64,000 bases of DNA from Cheiracanthium punctorium. Its lineage: Eukaryota; Arthropoda; Arachnida; Araneae; Cheiracanthiidae. The stretch covers positions 1 through 64,000 of the forward strand of contig JAWZYV010013186.1 of NCBI GenBank assembly GCA_038373885.1. Reading direction: 5' to 3'. This document shows, piece by piece, positions 10,912 to 25,900 of the stretch. Positions within the stretch are counted from its first letter, which is position 1. The number at the start of each line of letters is the position of its first letter. A program made the translations under genes and the position numbers. The notes beneath the pieces are model-generated. The model was not told where the DNA came from, did not search any database, and saw only the letters and a program-made list of their open reading frames with translations.

Positions 10912-13900
10912 GTAAGTTCATAAAATTTCATTCAAAAATCTATAATTAATTCGTTGACTTCGCTTTTTCAACAAGTGTTCATGACACTGCCGTCTTTGTC
11001 AGGTTCTTTTAAAGTTTTTTCTTTCCTTTTATTGTTTGCAACTTAAACTGTCCTTTATTTGTGTTTACTACACTAAGAATAGAGGTTTACAAATAGTCGT
11101 TTTCAGCGGAATTTAAAGTGAAAGAATCGCAGTGTACCAGTTTTTTACTGAATAGTTTAATTTTCACTGTGGAAGTTACTTTTGTTCATGTGATCCCACA
11201 ACCAAACATGAAAGCAAATTTTTATACTACATTTGTGTATACTTATGTGAAGAATTTTCTGCGTTTATTTATTCTCAGTTATGATTTATAAACTTTGATA
11301 AGTGAATGTGCTAAAACTCATTTATTTTTTATTCTTTTAAAAGTTCGATTCATTCAATACCTACCATTTACTTTATTGATAAACAAAACATTTACTGGTT
11401 AAAAACATGCTTAGTTTTCTTTATGTAGCGTCTTTTGTAGCCAATGTGCTGAATAACAACATAGGGCACCCTCTGCAGGGTTTCTACAGACCTGGAAAGT
11501 CAGGGAAATTTGAAGAAAGGTCAGGAAAATGCAAGAATATTTGAATTTTGCGGCAGAATCAAGAAAATACTTCCTATTTGAACCTAATTATAGGAATTGT
11601 TTTATTTTCATTTTCTTATTTAACCTTATAAATAATTTTAATGTGTCCTTTATTAACATATCTTGTTCAGTTGAAATATTCTTAATTTTAACCTAAATTA
11701 TTATCCAACATGGTTTTTGTTAGAATCCAGTGATGTCAAATAATATTTTTGTGTATATTGATTTTATTATTATTTATAAAAAAGGGGCAAAATATATAAA
11801 AAGTTATTAATTAAAGGATGTAATATTAAAAATAGAAACCCAAAATTCAGGAAAGCACGTTGGATAAAAAGTCAGGGAAGGGTGTGATAGATGTCAGGAA
11901 AAGTCAGGGTAGCAAAAGCTGTGAAATCTGTAGAAACCCTGCTCTGATACTAAACTTGATGTTATATGCTTGATACATAACATTAACAATAAGGAGAAAT
12001 TAATAAGTTAAGATTTACTCAGTTTTTACAGACACAAGCTTTTCATGTATAAAAAATTTCTGTTTTTAGCTGGCACCCACCAAAATTCAATCTACCAAAG
12101 ATATTTTGACAAGGTGATAGGGGAAAATTTTGCCAAATTAGTTCCTTAATCATTTAAAATATCCTTTGGAAAAGTGAGCAGGGTTCGAAAAAATCTGGTC
12201 ATGCAGGCGACTAAAAAATATCCTTTGTATCCTTTACTGATTAGCTTTTTTTTCCCCCTAATATAATCGGTGTGTCTACAAGTCAAGAAAATGCAAAAAG
12301 GGTCAGGAAAATTGTCTGAAGAAATAAATTTTTCTCTGTATAAAAATTTCTTGGCAGGTTTCCCCCCCCCCCTCTAAGTGAAAAAGGCTGATATAGATGA
12401 TTTATGTATAAATAGAATGAATGGGTCAAAATGTTTTTGGTCTGCAATATTCATATCTGTTTTACATTCTGTAGTAAAGTATTTCTTGTGACGGAAGGGT
12501 CTAAAAGCTATCTGTCTATGACCAGTGATAAAATATAGACATTTTCATTACTATCACTTCGCATTTTTTCAGACTTGAAGAGTAGTTGACCAAAAGAGAA
12601 AAATTGTTTGAAAATTGGTGTCTGCACTGCATTTAAAATTATCTAGTCATAAATATCGTCATCTAGGCTTCATGAGTACTTTAAAAACTCACAATTCAAT
12701 ATTGACATAAAACTCATAGTAATTTCTTTCTAATTTAAGCACATCATTAACTATATTTCTGTTGAAAATTTATTTCAAGTACTAGCTGAAGTACCTGTTG
12801 TTGACGGGTTAGAACTGAATGCAAATTTCCAAAAAGTAAGAACTTTCATCAGCATTGTAGAAGTACACAGAATGGATGTAGTATGTTGCCAAAGTAAAGA
12901 AAGCGAAGTTATAATTTTTATGTATTGTTAAAATATTACAGGTTAGAGAGTAACGAAGTAATATCATTTCATTTGCTTTAGGCATAATTATGTGATGTGC
13001 GAATGAATATTTATGCATATTGAAATAATTTTTGCAAAATCTAATCAAAATTTTTGAAAAATTGGTAGCCTAGAATTTAAGTGGAGTGACAACCCATCAT
13101 GTCACCCAATTTCGTACATTCCCTGCAGTCTTTATTTCGTGATGCTGGAACAAAATTTCACCATTTTAAAACGATTTTCACAAAATCTCAGAATGTAATC
13201 AAAATATTTTAAAAATTCAATGCCTATAAATTAAGATTAGCAACTACCTATCCTATCACCAAATTTCGTATTAGTCGTTATTACGTGATGCTCAAACACA
13301 AATTTATGCACTTTGAAAGCATTTTCACAAAACTTCAAAATCCAATCAAGATTTTAAAAAAATTTGAAGCCTGTGTTTTAAGTTGAGTGACCACCTATCA
13401 TGACACCAAATTTCATATCATTTGCTTCAGTCGTTTTTAAGTGATGCTTGAACAAAGATTCACTCAGTTTTAAACGATTTTCGCAAAATCTCAAAATCGG
13501 ATCGATTTTTTTAAAAAGTAGATGCTTATCGTTTAAGGTGAGTGACCGCCTATCATTTCACCAAATATCAATTTTTCACCTTTGCAGTTATTATGTGATG
13601 TGCGAACACAAATTTATGCAGTTAGAAACAATTTTTGCAAGATTTTTTAAAAATTTGACACTTCTGTTTTAAGTTGAATGACCCCCCTATCATGATACCA
13701 AATTTCATATCATTCGCTTCAGTTGTTTTTACGAATTTGAACACGATGCTTGAACATAAAAAAGCGTCGCCGGCAGAATGACAGATCGACAGACAAACTT
13801 TTTTTTTAGGGTCGCACCAGATTCCCAGGTGCTTGGAAAGGATAGAAATCACAAAATTTTTGAATTCCAAGAAATGTACAGACAAGTCTAATTTTATTTA

Positions 13901-16900
13901 TATAGTTGTTGTAGCAAAATGTAGCAAAATTCAAGTATAAAAAGGTGGTGGTGCTGTTACGGGATTTCCCAAGGGGGAGTAAAATGCATCTATGGTCATA
14001 ATTCAAAACTACCCGAAAATTCATAATACCTTGTGATAATATAATAAAATACTTAGTGCGTATATGAACATGTGTATGTTCCTGCATACGTATATGCAGT
14101 ACACAGGTATAATGCAATATGCTTGTGCTCTAGTGACTTAAAAAATATATCTTCTAGTTAACTCTAGATTTAAAAAATATTCACAAAACCCCAGAAGCAT
14201 CACAAAACTCTGCAAGCCTCAAACGTATCTGCACATGTCATATACATGCACGTGCGTCCATATTATCTAACTAGCCTGAAGTCCAATTTATATTGCACAG
14301 GACAATTTTTGCATATTATTCATCACCCCCTGTCTATTGTTACTACTCTATTCAATTTGTGTGTTCCTTGCTTTCAGATTTGATTCACTGTACAAATGAG
14401 CCCAATGTGTCTGTGCCAGAACTGTGCAATTTTCTCATCCAGAGAACACAACAGTCGTCCTGGGTGATGGTTTTTAAATCGCTTATAACAGCCCATCATC
14501 TCATGTGCTATGGGAATGAAGTGAGTCAAGGTTTCTCTATTTCACTTCTGTTACATTCATTTCAACTCCCGTAGCAGTCACATTACTTAACCCTTTGAGG
14601 TGCAACCCTTTCCCAATGCTGAAAAAAGGGCAGCTGTTGCCATTGCTCGACTTAACTACCAGCAAGAGGGCGGACGATCAAAATGTTCTTCGCGTGCCAC
14701 AGATCGAGAGACCCCTTTTTTGATGCACAGCTGGCTGTGCCGGCACACGTAAAAGGCTAAAACGTAAAGGATTCTCGTGGAGCTATGCCACACACGACTA
14801 TTTTTATAGAAATCAAATCTATTCTTCGTGACTGGCAACAGTCAAAACACCAGAATTTGGTGTTAACAGAGCGGGAACAGAGCGCGTTAAAGGGTTAACC
14901 TTGGCAACTGTAGTCTTGTGATAAATATGCTAGATTGAGCACAGCCAGCTTTTGACGACAGCTGGCACAGCCAGCTGTCGTCAAAAAGGGGTCTCTCGAT
15001 CTGTGGCACGCAATGAACGTTTCGATCGTCCGCCATCTTGCTGGTAGTTAAGTCGAGCGATTGTGCAACGGCTGCCCTTTTTTCAGCATGGGGCAATCTA
15101 TCCAGCTGTTCCTCGCATTCTTCCATTTTTCAGCAGATGTCAGTGCTGTTAAAAAGAATCGTGACAGTTTATTGACGGGAAATGACGTGCTAAAAAGTAA
15201 AGGATTCTTGTGGAGCTATGTCCCCCGCAACTATTTTTATAGAAATCAAATCTATTCTTCGTGACTGGCAGCACTCAAAACGTCAGAGTTGGGTGTTACC
15301 AGAGCGGGTACACTGCGCCTCAAAGGGTTAAAGTCTGGTATGGACTTCAAATGACTTCCCTGTATGTCTGTTAAATTATATACATTTTTGAATTGTATCA
15401 TTATTGAAACTTACTTTATTTGAATGTGATATGCATGATGCTTCCGTAACATTATTTACAATTCAGTCATAAATTTTAGCATTTCCGATGTCAGTACAAA
15501 ATTTTATTAGTGTTATATCATTTTTTCCTAATCTTAATTCACAAGTATTGAATCACAATTCCACAAATTATTTTAACATGACCAAGTATGACATAAAAAT
15601 TTCGCTTTTTGTACATGTTTTCTTTTAAAGAAATTTTCACTTGTTCCTATGCAATTGATATCAGAAATTTACCTATTATTTCTGGCATCAGCAAATATTG
15701 GAGAAAGTCATGCAAACAGATCGGTTAAGCTTCGGCAATTTCTCACTAACTATTAGGTATCACCAGTCTAGGTTCAGTTATGCTACTTAATTATAAGTGT
15801 GAATTGGATGATATTTTGCCAAAAATTGCCGAGCTTAAAGACCGTTTCCAAGATAACAAAAAACTATTATTTAGAAGATGAAACAATTAAAAATTTGTAA
15901 AATAGGACTCATAAAGTGCTTATCTTAAGAGCGGAAGAGTGATAACTACTCAGTTCTTACTCTTTTATGAGGTAAGGTCAGAAAGTTCCTGGACTTGGTC
16001 AATGACAGATTTAAAAAAAGAACAATAATTTTATTTATCAGCCATCAAAGTACTTTTCTCCAGTATCCACACACTTCCTTCAGCGTTTGTATTAACTGTT
16101 TAAAACATTCCTGGAATCCATTTTTTGAGATGTCCTTCAGTTGCTTTGCCGCATTTTTGATCACCACATCTGAATCCTCAAAGCGGTGTCCAGTGATCGA
16201 TCTAAGATATTTTCAGAAGATTAAAAATACTCCTTAACCTGGAGTATTTTCGTATCCACAGGAGTAATTAAAGCAACAAACAATTATGCTACATTTTCAA
16301 AAGCACAATTAAATTGCATTTAACACATGAATCAGACATAACTGATTACACAATCTAGGTACACTGCTAGTGTTAACTCTAAATTTCCTGTTTACATTAA
16401 AAGTTATTGCAGATTTCAGAGAATATGCAGTAAATAAAAATCATTTTCAAGGGGTAATCTCGCCGTAATCACCAATCATAAAACAGAATTTTATATGGAA
16501 AAGCAATGCGTAAAAACATGCATTCTGAAATTCTTAAGGCGTATTCTAAATTTCTAAGGCATGTAATTCGCATCTAGAGGCGTTATAACAGATCACTGAC
16601 GGTGTCCCTTCAAATGCTTATTCCAGGAAAGTACTATAGTGGCCATTTGTGCACATCTGTATGCAGCCTTTTTTTTTTTTTCCATAGCATCGTTTCTGTG
16701 CACTTTCTTCGCCATCTTGAGCAAGTAATTTCTCGAGCAGAAGACAGAATTTGATGTTTGCAGTATGCTCTAAAGGTGACATTTTAAAACCTGACTATGA
16801 AAAATCTGCCTTGTCAGAAATGATCTGCAGCTAATGCCGACGCAATACCAGAAATGAATTCGATGGCTGTGTGTTCTCCTTATTAGTCCTGCTAACCTCC

Positions 16901-19900
16901 TAAAAAAAAGATATTTCCCCTCAAATGAACCCCTGCGTGAATGTAGGCGACCATTCTGGGAATTTATTGACTCTATCTCATAAATAATGGAACTTTCTTG
17001 CAGCTGATGAATGTTGAACCTTTTTGTGTGACCCTACTTTTTTGGGTGCTGAATAAGGCTGAACCTTTTTGTATCACGCAACTTTTTTGCAGCTGAAGGA
17101 GGGTAGACCTTTTGTACCACCCAAAATGATTGTTTTAATAATTACCTTTTTTTATGTGTGCTATTTGATTTAGGTTTTAGTTAATTTTTTTATTCAACTT
17201 AGTTTAAAGATTTAAAAATTGAAGGACGCATGTTACTAGCTTGAATATCTATGAAAGTCATGTTTAATATGTAGGTTGTTTATTTACATCTAGCACTATT
17301 ATCACTTAGTTTAATTTAAATGAATGATCCAGCAATGTTGCAGCCACTAATCTCTGTTCCCACAAGAACACGGAAAGTTAAGCTGCACCGGCTTGGTCTG
17401 TGCTTGGGTGTATTCATTTCTTGGCTTTACTGCTTCGGGACTGTATATGGTAATCGGAGCAGGTGCATGCAAAATCTGTTTGTGATTCTAGTGTCCTCCA
17501 TGTTCAAATGATAACCTCAGAGGGTGCTGATTTCAGGTGCTAGGTCTCTCATCTGGAATATGTTCAAAAATTAGGAGACCACTCAGGTGGAAGCATTGGT
17601 CTGCTTAATAATCACCTTCATAATGAAATGACCAACATCTGCAGCTCTCGTTGTGTTCAAGCCTCAAGCAGGCTGCTGACTCAGCCATTAGGGACGGAGG
17701 GTGGGGAAGAATGATATAATACCAATTTTAATACAGATCATGTTGCATTATATACAGGCCCGGACTGGGAGGGTGGGGCCCGCCCGTCTCAAGAGAAGGG
17801 GGGCCCGGGTTATTGTGTAACCGATAAATATTAGGATGTGTTAACTTTCGGGGTATGGGGAGAGGAATGGTGTTATTATTAATTGATTGATAATGAATGC
17901 ATTAATAAAATATTGATCTATTAATTAATAGGCGTCATTCATATTAATGAATCCCTTGCTCATTCGAGAACCCTCTCTCAAAAATTTTTGAGAATTACAT
18001 TTAAAATGAAGTGTTTTGAAGCCTTCTGGGTCGCAATTGCAGCTGTAAGAAATTTTGCAAGTGTCAAACTTCTTTTAAGTGCTATCAGTATAGCACTCTT
18101 TTTTTTTTTTCTTTCTTTTTTTCAGTTTTGGGGGCCCGCCCTCAGCAGGGAGGGTCCGCTGAGGGTGGGGGCCCACCCGTCTGCAGACAGTCGGACACCC
18201 TGGCCAGTCCATGCCTTATTGTATATCATAGAGAAAAATTGTATGCTTTAATTTTTTTTTTTTTTTATAGTTACAATAAAATATCTGAGTCATTATATTT
18301 GTCATTGAAAAAAAGCAATGATAGAATGTCTCTCAAAGTTAGTTTTTGAGTAACATTTAAAAAAAAATAGTATTAAGAGGCAAACTGCTCTGACACAGGT
18401 GCAAAGGTTTGATTCCCAGGCTGGGCAAAGCTTCCCTTATTCATCCCTTGATGGGTCAGAAATGAGGGCCAAGCTTGCTTGAGGACTAAACACTGGGTGC
18501 TCTGTGTCAGGCTGACCATCTCGCCAAGGTACATCCTTCTGCAGCCCGTAGCCCATGGTCGCAGAGGTGTAGATGGGCTGCATAGGCCTATTGCCTCATA
18601 GACTGTTACACTAATGAGCTTAGTTTTAAGTATAAGAGGTATTAAATATGGTTTGTAACTAGATCTTAAAATTTCCAGAATTCATTCATATGGTGTAATA
18701 TGTATGTATTCACGTGATAGCATTATAGGTTAAATGTATTTTGATTTTTTAATTGAAATATTTTATTCATATTTATTATTTGCATATTTTCAGAGGTTTA
18801 TTCAATGCATGGCAACTTCCAGTTGCTCATTTCATCTTAGTAACTTTGTGGATCGAAGTGAAAAGCAAGGTAACTGTTTGATTTCCTTTTATATGTTCAG
18901 CTGTGAACATCGACAGCATAAGCAATGAAAATTCAAATTGAAGTCCCATGTGCATTTTAGGGCATAGATTTTCCAGTAAATTGTATCATCCTTGACTTAA
19001 CCCTTCAAGGCTAGATTTTTTTTTCCTTAGTCCAAAATTAATATACGTGATGATGTTAGTGGTTAATACTTTGAGAAAAATAATTAAAAAAATAAAATAA
19101 CTTTTTTATTTCAGTTCCATAGGTAGTACACTGAGCCTTAACTATATTTTTCAGCATTTGTTTTGAAATTTTAGGATTCAAATTATTTCTTAGTATGATG
19201 AACTCCAACACACAATAATTTTTTTCTGGGTCCTTTTGTAAAATAAACAAAATGACATTCAAAAGATTATGGTTTAAATTTCAACCAGTTTTGTCAGTAA
19301 TGAAAACAGTAATGACTTCTACACAATACCCTGAATTATAGTGTTACTATCTATGCATAAATACTTTTAAAAACTGGCTTGTTATTAATTACATTATTAA
19401 CAAGCCATGCAAGTTTATACTATAACATATATACAAGCTATACTATAACATATATACAAGCATAACAAGTTTATGCATAGGGGGAAAATTACATGTTTAT
19501 ATTGTTCTCTTTATAAACTCTTTGCAATTTAAATCTGTCATACTTTTTAAGTTAATTATATTTCTAAAATTTGTTTTATCATTCAAAATTCTTTTCATTT
19601 CACTTTGCTTGAATATTGAAGGAATACTGAAATTGAAAAAATTAAACTATTTCACCTTCATTTAAAAACCAATCTCATTCATCATAATGCAGTGGTAATA
19701 AGTTTTGTTCCAAGCCCTGTTTCACTACCATTGTATATGTTAAACACCTGGGTAAAAATTTAAAGTGCTCTGAAAAATATGATAAATAACATCTATGTAA
19801 CATAAATTTCTAATATTTATTCAGTTTTCTGAAAAGAGATTTAATGAAGATAATTTATTTCAACTGAAATTAAGCTAGAATAGATGTAAGTCTGAATACT

Positions 19901-22900
19901 TTTACAACACTAGTAAGTTAATGTTATGTTTGCTTCAAATATGTATAGTCTAAATATTAAATTTTTTATGCTGGTGATGAGTTCAGTTTTTGGTGCAATT
20001 GTTAAATTTAACAATTTATAGCTATCTTCCAAATTATTAGATGTACCATAATGTCTTTTTTGCATAAACAAAGAAATTTTCATCAAGAATTGAATTACAA
20101 GCAAGTTGTGCCTAAGTATAGGACTCGTATTTGTTAAATTTTAAAGCGAGAATTTTATAAATATGCATATTTTTTTCTTTCAAGAAAATGGCAATTCTCC
20201 TCGCTTTTTTCATATCTACCCTCCTTGGAGGATTCTATTCGAAATGTTCTAAAATCTATTTTTAGGTATTCATGAATGTTGTATTGTGCAGGAAGAATTT
20301 TATGGATATCTCTTATCTTTGTAATCATGAAGGATATATGAAAAGAAAGTTTTGGCCCACTATTCCCCATAAGTTACGAATTTTGGAAAATGATCTCCAA
20401 CCTAACACCTATGCTAAAAAAACTCACTCACATCCTAAATTTCGTATTATTAGCTTCAGTAGTTTTGGCTAATATTGACTTAAAAAAGCAGACACATCTT
20501 TTCGGTTGACCTAATATTAGGGACAGTCGGGTATTTTTGTAGCTAGTTTGGGTGCACTTAGCTACAGTTTAAAGGGGTATATTATTGCAGGTATGAATTT
20601 AAAATATTACCCATACATCTACACTTAAAATATTAAGTGACCTACAAAATTTCAGGGCTATTTTTATGTTTTTAAATATTTCAATTAAAAAAGAGCTGTT
20701 TAAGTGATAGATGCTGGGACATTGTAACTTGGTGCATGTGACGAGCTATTTAGTATACTAAAATATGATAAGCTAATATTTTTTAAATTCTTCTGAATTT
20801 GACATAATTTCTCCATTTACAGAAATGTAAAACTTTAAAATTTACCTAGGCGCGTAGAAGTCAAAGGAAATGTCACCAAACACCGACTGACATTCTGTTA
20901 TCCCCTATTTTTTATATTATGTACTTTAATTTATATTTGCTTTTGTTGAAAATAATGAAGGAATGCATAATAAATAAGAATAAAATCATTTATCCTATTC
21001 AGCTAGTGTTTTTATAATTTTTCCTAAATTAAGAACAATTTTTTCTTTTTACTATCCTTAAAAATTCGGCAACATGCTGTAAGTGCTATCAATAGTGCCT
21101 GTTACTGTAATATTATAAGTAATTATGAAAGGAATTTATTATGTGGGTAGAGATAAAATATACTGGGGGTAGTTTTCATTGGTTGATAAGACTCTTATTT
21201 TGTTGCCAGGCAATTGCTTTTTGCTTGCTCAGATTGTAACAAATCCTAACAAAGAAAACATTGGTTGTTTTGAAACCATTTTTTTATTTTTTTTATTATG
21301 ATAGTAAGCTTAATATTTTGACCTATTCTTGCAGCACTAAGCAAATGACCACAAAGGCAAAGTGGAGTTTATTCTTTTGTTTAGGTTGTCTATTTTAATG
21401 AAAATATCAAAGTTAGGAGTGGAACAGTGTAGCAGTTTTGAAGAATCTGCTCCGGTCAAATAAATTTACATTACAAACATAGAAAAGTAACTGCTTCCTC
21501 CCATACAATAATGTCATAAATATGTGAATTCAGTTGTATTTTACTTTTTTAAATGTTCTTTATAAACTGAACTAACATAATGCTTTCTCTTTGTAATTAG
21601 GATATGATATGTCAACATTTGTCAGACGCTATGCAAAATATTTAAACACTAAAGCTTCAACATACAGAATCATGGGGGCAGATTTTTGCAAAATGAAAAG
21701 AGGGTAAGCAGTTTTGTCTGTAATTAGATGCCCTTCGTGTATCTTTCTTGTAAAATGAATTGCTTAACTCATAGGAAATATTCATAATATGTATCTAATG
21801 CTGTGATCACATCAATTTTTGTTTAATTATGCAATGAAGATATTTTAAAGAGAAATTATATTGTAACTTGCTGTAGATACTAAGATAATGGAGTCTTAAT
21901 TTTTTTCAGAATATCAATGTCTATGCTAACATGTTGTACGATAAATGTTGTGAAGGTTGATGCGGGTGCGAGGTAAAGTATTCAAAATAAAATGAGAATA
22001 AGTTGATGCGTTTTTCAATAAATTTTTAATTACTCAAAAATGCGTGCCGCTTAGGGCGAAGCGAAGAAGCGAAGAGAGAGGAAAAAAATGGGTTACATTA
22101 AAGAGGCGCTCACACAAACTGCGCCAAGGACGGTGCCAAATAAATTCACGCCAAATACGTGGGTAAAGCGATACAAAACCGTTTAGGACTCAACATACCC
22201 CCCGACATTGAAGGGTTCAAACACTTCAATAATAAACAATTAACATAAAATATTTGCCATTACAGATAAACAATGTTACAACAAAAACAATACAGTGAAT
22301 AACAAAATACAATAGGGTGAAACAATGGTTATACAATTCGTACACTGTTGAATAAAAATATATATAGGTAATAATATGAAAATACATACATTCAGCAATT
22401 TCTTATCAAAGTTCAAGTGGTAAAATTGCTAATTTGGTAATTGGCCTTTTCAAAATACCCGCCTTGGTCTTCACAAGGCACACTCTTACCTTCTCGTCCT
22501 TACCCAGAATTAGCCTTTCAATTTTACCTAATAGCCAAGTTGCAGTGGGCATATTGTCTTCTTTAACTAGGACTACCGTGCCCTCCTGAATGTTGTTTTT
22601 TGAAAAATACCACTTATGTCTTTGTTGAAGGTGATTAAGATAATCACGTTGCCACCTCTTCCATATGATTTGAAGAAATTTTGTGATTTTTTGCCACCTT
22701 GAAAGTCTATTTTCATTTATAGATGTGAGATCTGGCTCTGGGATAGAAGTGATAGAACGTCCGATTAAAAAATGAGCGGGAGTAAGTACTTCGAATTCAT
22801 TCAAATCGGACGATAAGGGAGTCAATGGACGGGAATTCAATATCCCTTCGATCTGTATAATGAGTGTTAAAAACTCCTCTAATGTCACTTGTGAATTTCC

Positions 22901-25900
22901 TAAGGTTCTTTTGAGATGGTATTTAAAGGATTTCACCCCAGCTTCCCATAAGCCACCGAAATTGGGTGCACGAGGTGGAATGAATTTCCAAGTGATTGAT
23001 TCAGATGTTAAATAATCAATCATCGTATTATCTGGCTTCTCAACCAATGCTTGTAACCTTTTTAACTCGGCATTTGCACCAACAAAATTAGTTGCGTTAT
23101 CAGATATTAGAGTTGAACTTTTGCCTCGCCTTGCAAAGAATCGTTTGAGAGTTGCTATGAAGGATTCAGAAGTAAGGTCAGAAACAACTTCTAAATGAAT
23201 CGCTTTTGTAGCGAGACAAACAAACACTGCTACATACACCTTGTTATAAACACCCTTCCTTTGGTTCCTATATTTTATGAGAAAAGGGCCACAAAAATCC
23301 ACCCCACAATTAGAAAAAGGTGGGCTAGGCGACAACCTTTCTGAAGGAAGATTCCCCATAATTTGGCTGTTGACTTGCGGTTTGTTTTTAAAACAAACGA
23401 CGCATCTATGAACTATTTTTCTGGCAAGTGATCTGCCGTTGACAATCCAATATTTTTGTCTAACATGATGTAGAAGGGACTGAGGTCCTAAATGTAGGAA
23501 TTTTTTATGATAATACTCAAAAATCATTTCACTCAACTTATGATTACTTGGAAGTACTATAGGATGTTTGCTATTATAACTTATGTGCGCATTATTTAGC
23601 CTACCACCTACTCTAAGGATACCGTTTGAGTCCAAAAATGGATTCAAAAATTTCAATTTACTATTAACAGGAATGGTCTTACCTTTTTCTAAATTCATCA
23701 TCTCCTGAGAAAATGTTACATACTGTACCTGTTTAATCAACAAAATTTCTGCAGATTTGAGTTCGGAAGCGGTTAAGGGTCCCCTGATTTTTTTGGTTGA
23801 ATTTTTACAATTACAGATAAACCTGCAAATAAAACTAAATATGCATATTAACTTGATGAAACTATTAGTTAAATTAAAGATTTTGACTTAGAAATCTTCA
23901 GACAATGAACATAATGCAGCTTCTGACTGTTCAAAAATGTTCACTAAATTTGTCTCACTAGTTGGAATGACTATGGTTGGAACATCTTTCATCTCCTTGC
24001 ACAAGTCCTCTTCCTTGGGTGATAGAATTGGATTTTCAGACATTAAGAGGTCAGTGTGTTTACGAAGAAAGTCTGGTCCATACCACCAGAGATCATTCTC
24101 ACGGAGTTTGTCGAAGTTCAGTCCTCGAGAAACAAGGTCTGCTGGATTTTCATCTGAACGCACATGGTTCCATTGGCATGTTTGAGTCAGCTCTTGGATT
24201 TTTGTCACTCTGTTGGCAACAAAAGTTTTGAGCAAATGCGGCGGAGTTTGAATCCATGCTAAAACTATGGTCGAGTGACACCACAAAAATATCTTACTGA
24301 TTTTTATGTTCAATAAAGTTACCACCCTTGTTACAAGCTGTGATAACAATACAGCTGCACATAGTTCCAAGCGTGGCACTGTAAGCTTTTTCAGAGGGGC
24401 TACTCTGGACTTACTACAAAGCAAATTTGCGGATGAATTTCTGTCATTTTTACAACGTAAATAAATTGCTGCCCCGTACGCACGTTCCGACGCATCTGAA
24501 AACCCATGAATTTGAACTTCTGAAAATTCGTCTTTCAAAACATATCTGCTCACTTGTAAGTCGTTGATCGATTTCATGGACGCCGTGAAAAGCTGCCACT
24601 CCTTAACTGTATTTTCGGGTAGCGGATCGTTCCAGTCGAGCTTCAAAAGCCAAAGTTCTTGGATGAAGATTTTTGCCTTTGTTACTCCTGGTCCGAGTAA
24701 TCCTAATGGATCATAGATGCGAGCAATGTTAGATAGTACTGTTCTTTTTGTGTAAGTAGTTGGCTCCTTGATTGCCGATTTGAAAGAGAAACAATCGACT
24801 CTTGTGTTCCACAGTAATCCTAAAGTCTTGATGCTCTGATTGTCATCTGAGTTATTGAATGAATAATCTTCTTGTCCCCCTGGGAACTGTAAAAGATTCC
24901 TGTGATTTGCACACCATCTATGCAGAAGCATTCCTCCACGTGATAGTAATTCAATTAATTGCGATTGTGCTTCTTGGGCCTCTATTAAAGTATGAGCTCC
25001 TGTCAATACGTCATCGACGTAAAAGTCTCTTTGTACTATTTGCGCTGCTACTGGAAAGTCGTTCCTTTCGTCATCTGCTAGTTGATTGAGTGTGCGTGTT
25101 GCGAGATATGGCACGTTCGAAGTACCGTAAGTTATAGTCTTCAATCTGTAAATTTTAACCGGTTCTTCTTCGCGAATTCTCCATAAGATACGTAATAAGT
25201 CTTGTTGATTCTCCTTAATTTTAATCTGACGATACATTTTAATAATGTCTGCTGTGAAGGCATATTTATGAGTACGAAATCTGCAAATAATATCAAATAG
25301 TTCATCTTGAACTGTCCCTCCATTTAGTAAAACATCATTTAGTGAAACTCCCGTAGTCGTAGGAGCAGACGCGTCGAACACTACCCTGAGTTTAGTGCTA
25401 GATTTGTCAGGTCTATAAACGCCATGATGAGGCAGATAATATGAATAACTAGAATTGTCCCCTTCAGAAATTTCTTCTGAATGATCTAATTGATTATACT
25501 CCGTAATGAAATCTTCATATAAAGGTTTCATATCGGGATTGCGAGCAAAACGTTTATGCAAATAATTCAATTGTTTATTAGCGTTCTCCTTAGATTCGCC
25601 TAAAAGTAGAGTCCTTCATCTTTAATCGGCATCTCTACGACATATCTACCGTCATCTTGTCTACAGTGTGTGCGGAGGAAATGTTGCTCACAAAATTCCT
25701 CCTCCTGACTCTTCAACTTTTTTGTTTCTTGAACGTTTTCTATCTCCCAAAATTTTTTCATAATATCAGATAAATCGTCTACAGTTTCTACAAACCCACA
25801 GTAATTATCAAAACTGTCTTGTTGCGGCATGCATACAGACCCACTGGCAATGTATCCGAAGACCGACTGCTGAAAGATCAGCCCTTGCATACTTATTCTA

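Larger units (their letters stand above)
10912..14377 (+). other. PICALM: intron 1
   Basis: 3.5 kb. It holds the TIR element at 11476-11941, a repeat copy (about 12200-14030) related to the one near 53000, and a Helitron-like insertion (12782-13906) within that copy. Acceptor TTTCAG at 14377. Confidence 0.9.
14521..18793 (+). other. PICALM: intron 2
   Basis: 4.3 kb with two adjacent piggyBac-like MITE copies, a mariner transposase fragment, a hAT-like MITE and a SINE-like unit. Three roughly 55-bp direct repeats carrying GAACCTTTTTGT-type motifs lie at about 17000-17140. The stretch 16250-17000 shows nothing identifiable. Confidence 0.85.

Noticed and set aside
18128..18349. Two plus-strand frames near a GC-rich block.
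   Set aside because: They arise from the right end of the hAT-like MITE 17755-18217 and adjacent AT-rich DNA.
23937..25323. Several open frames on both strands within the BEL pol region.
   Set aside because: They are shadows of the RT frame in other phases and contain no motifs.
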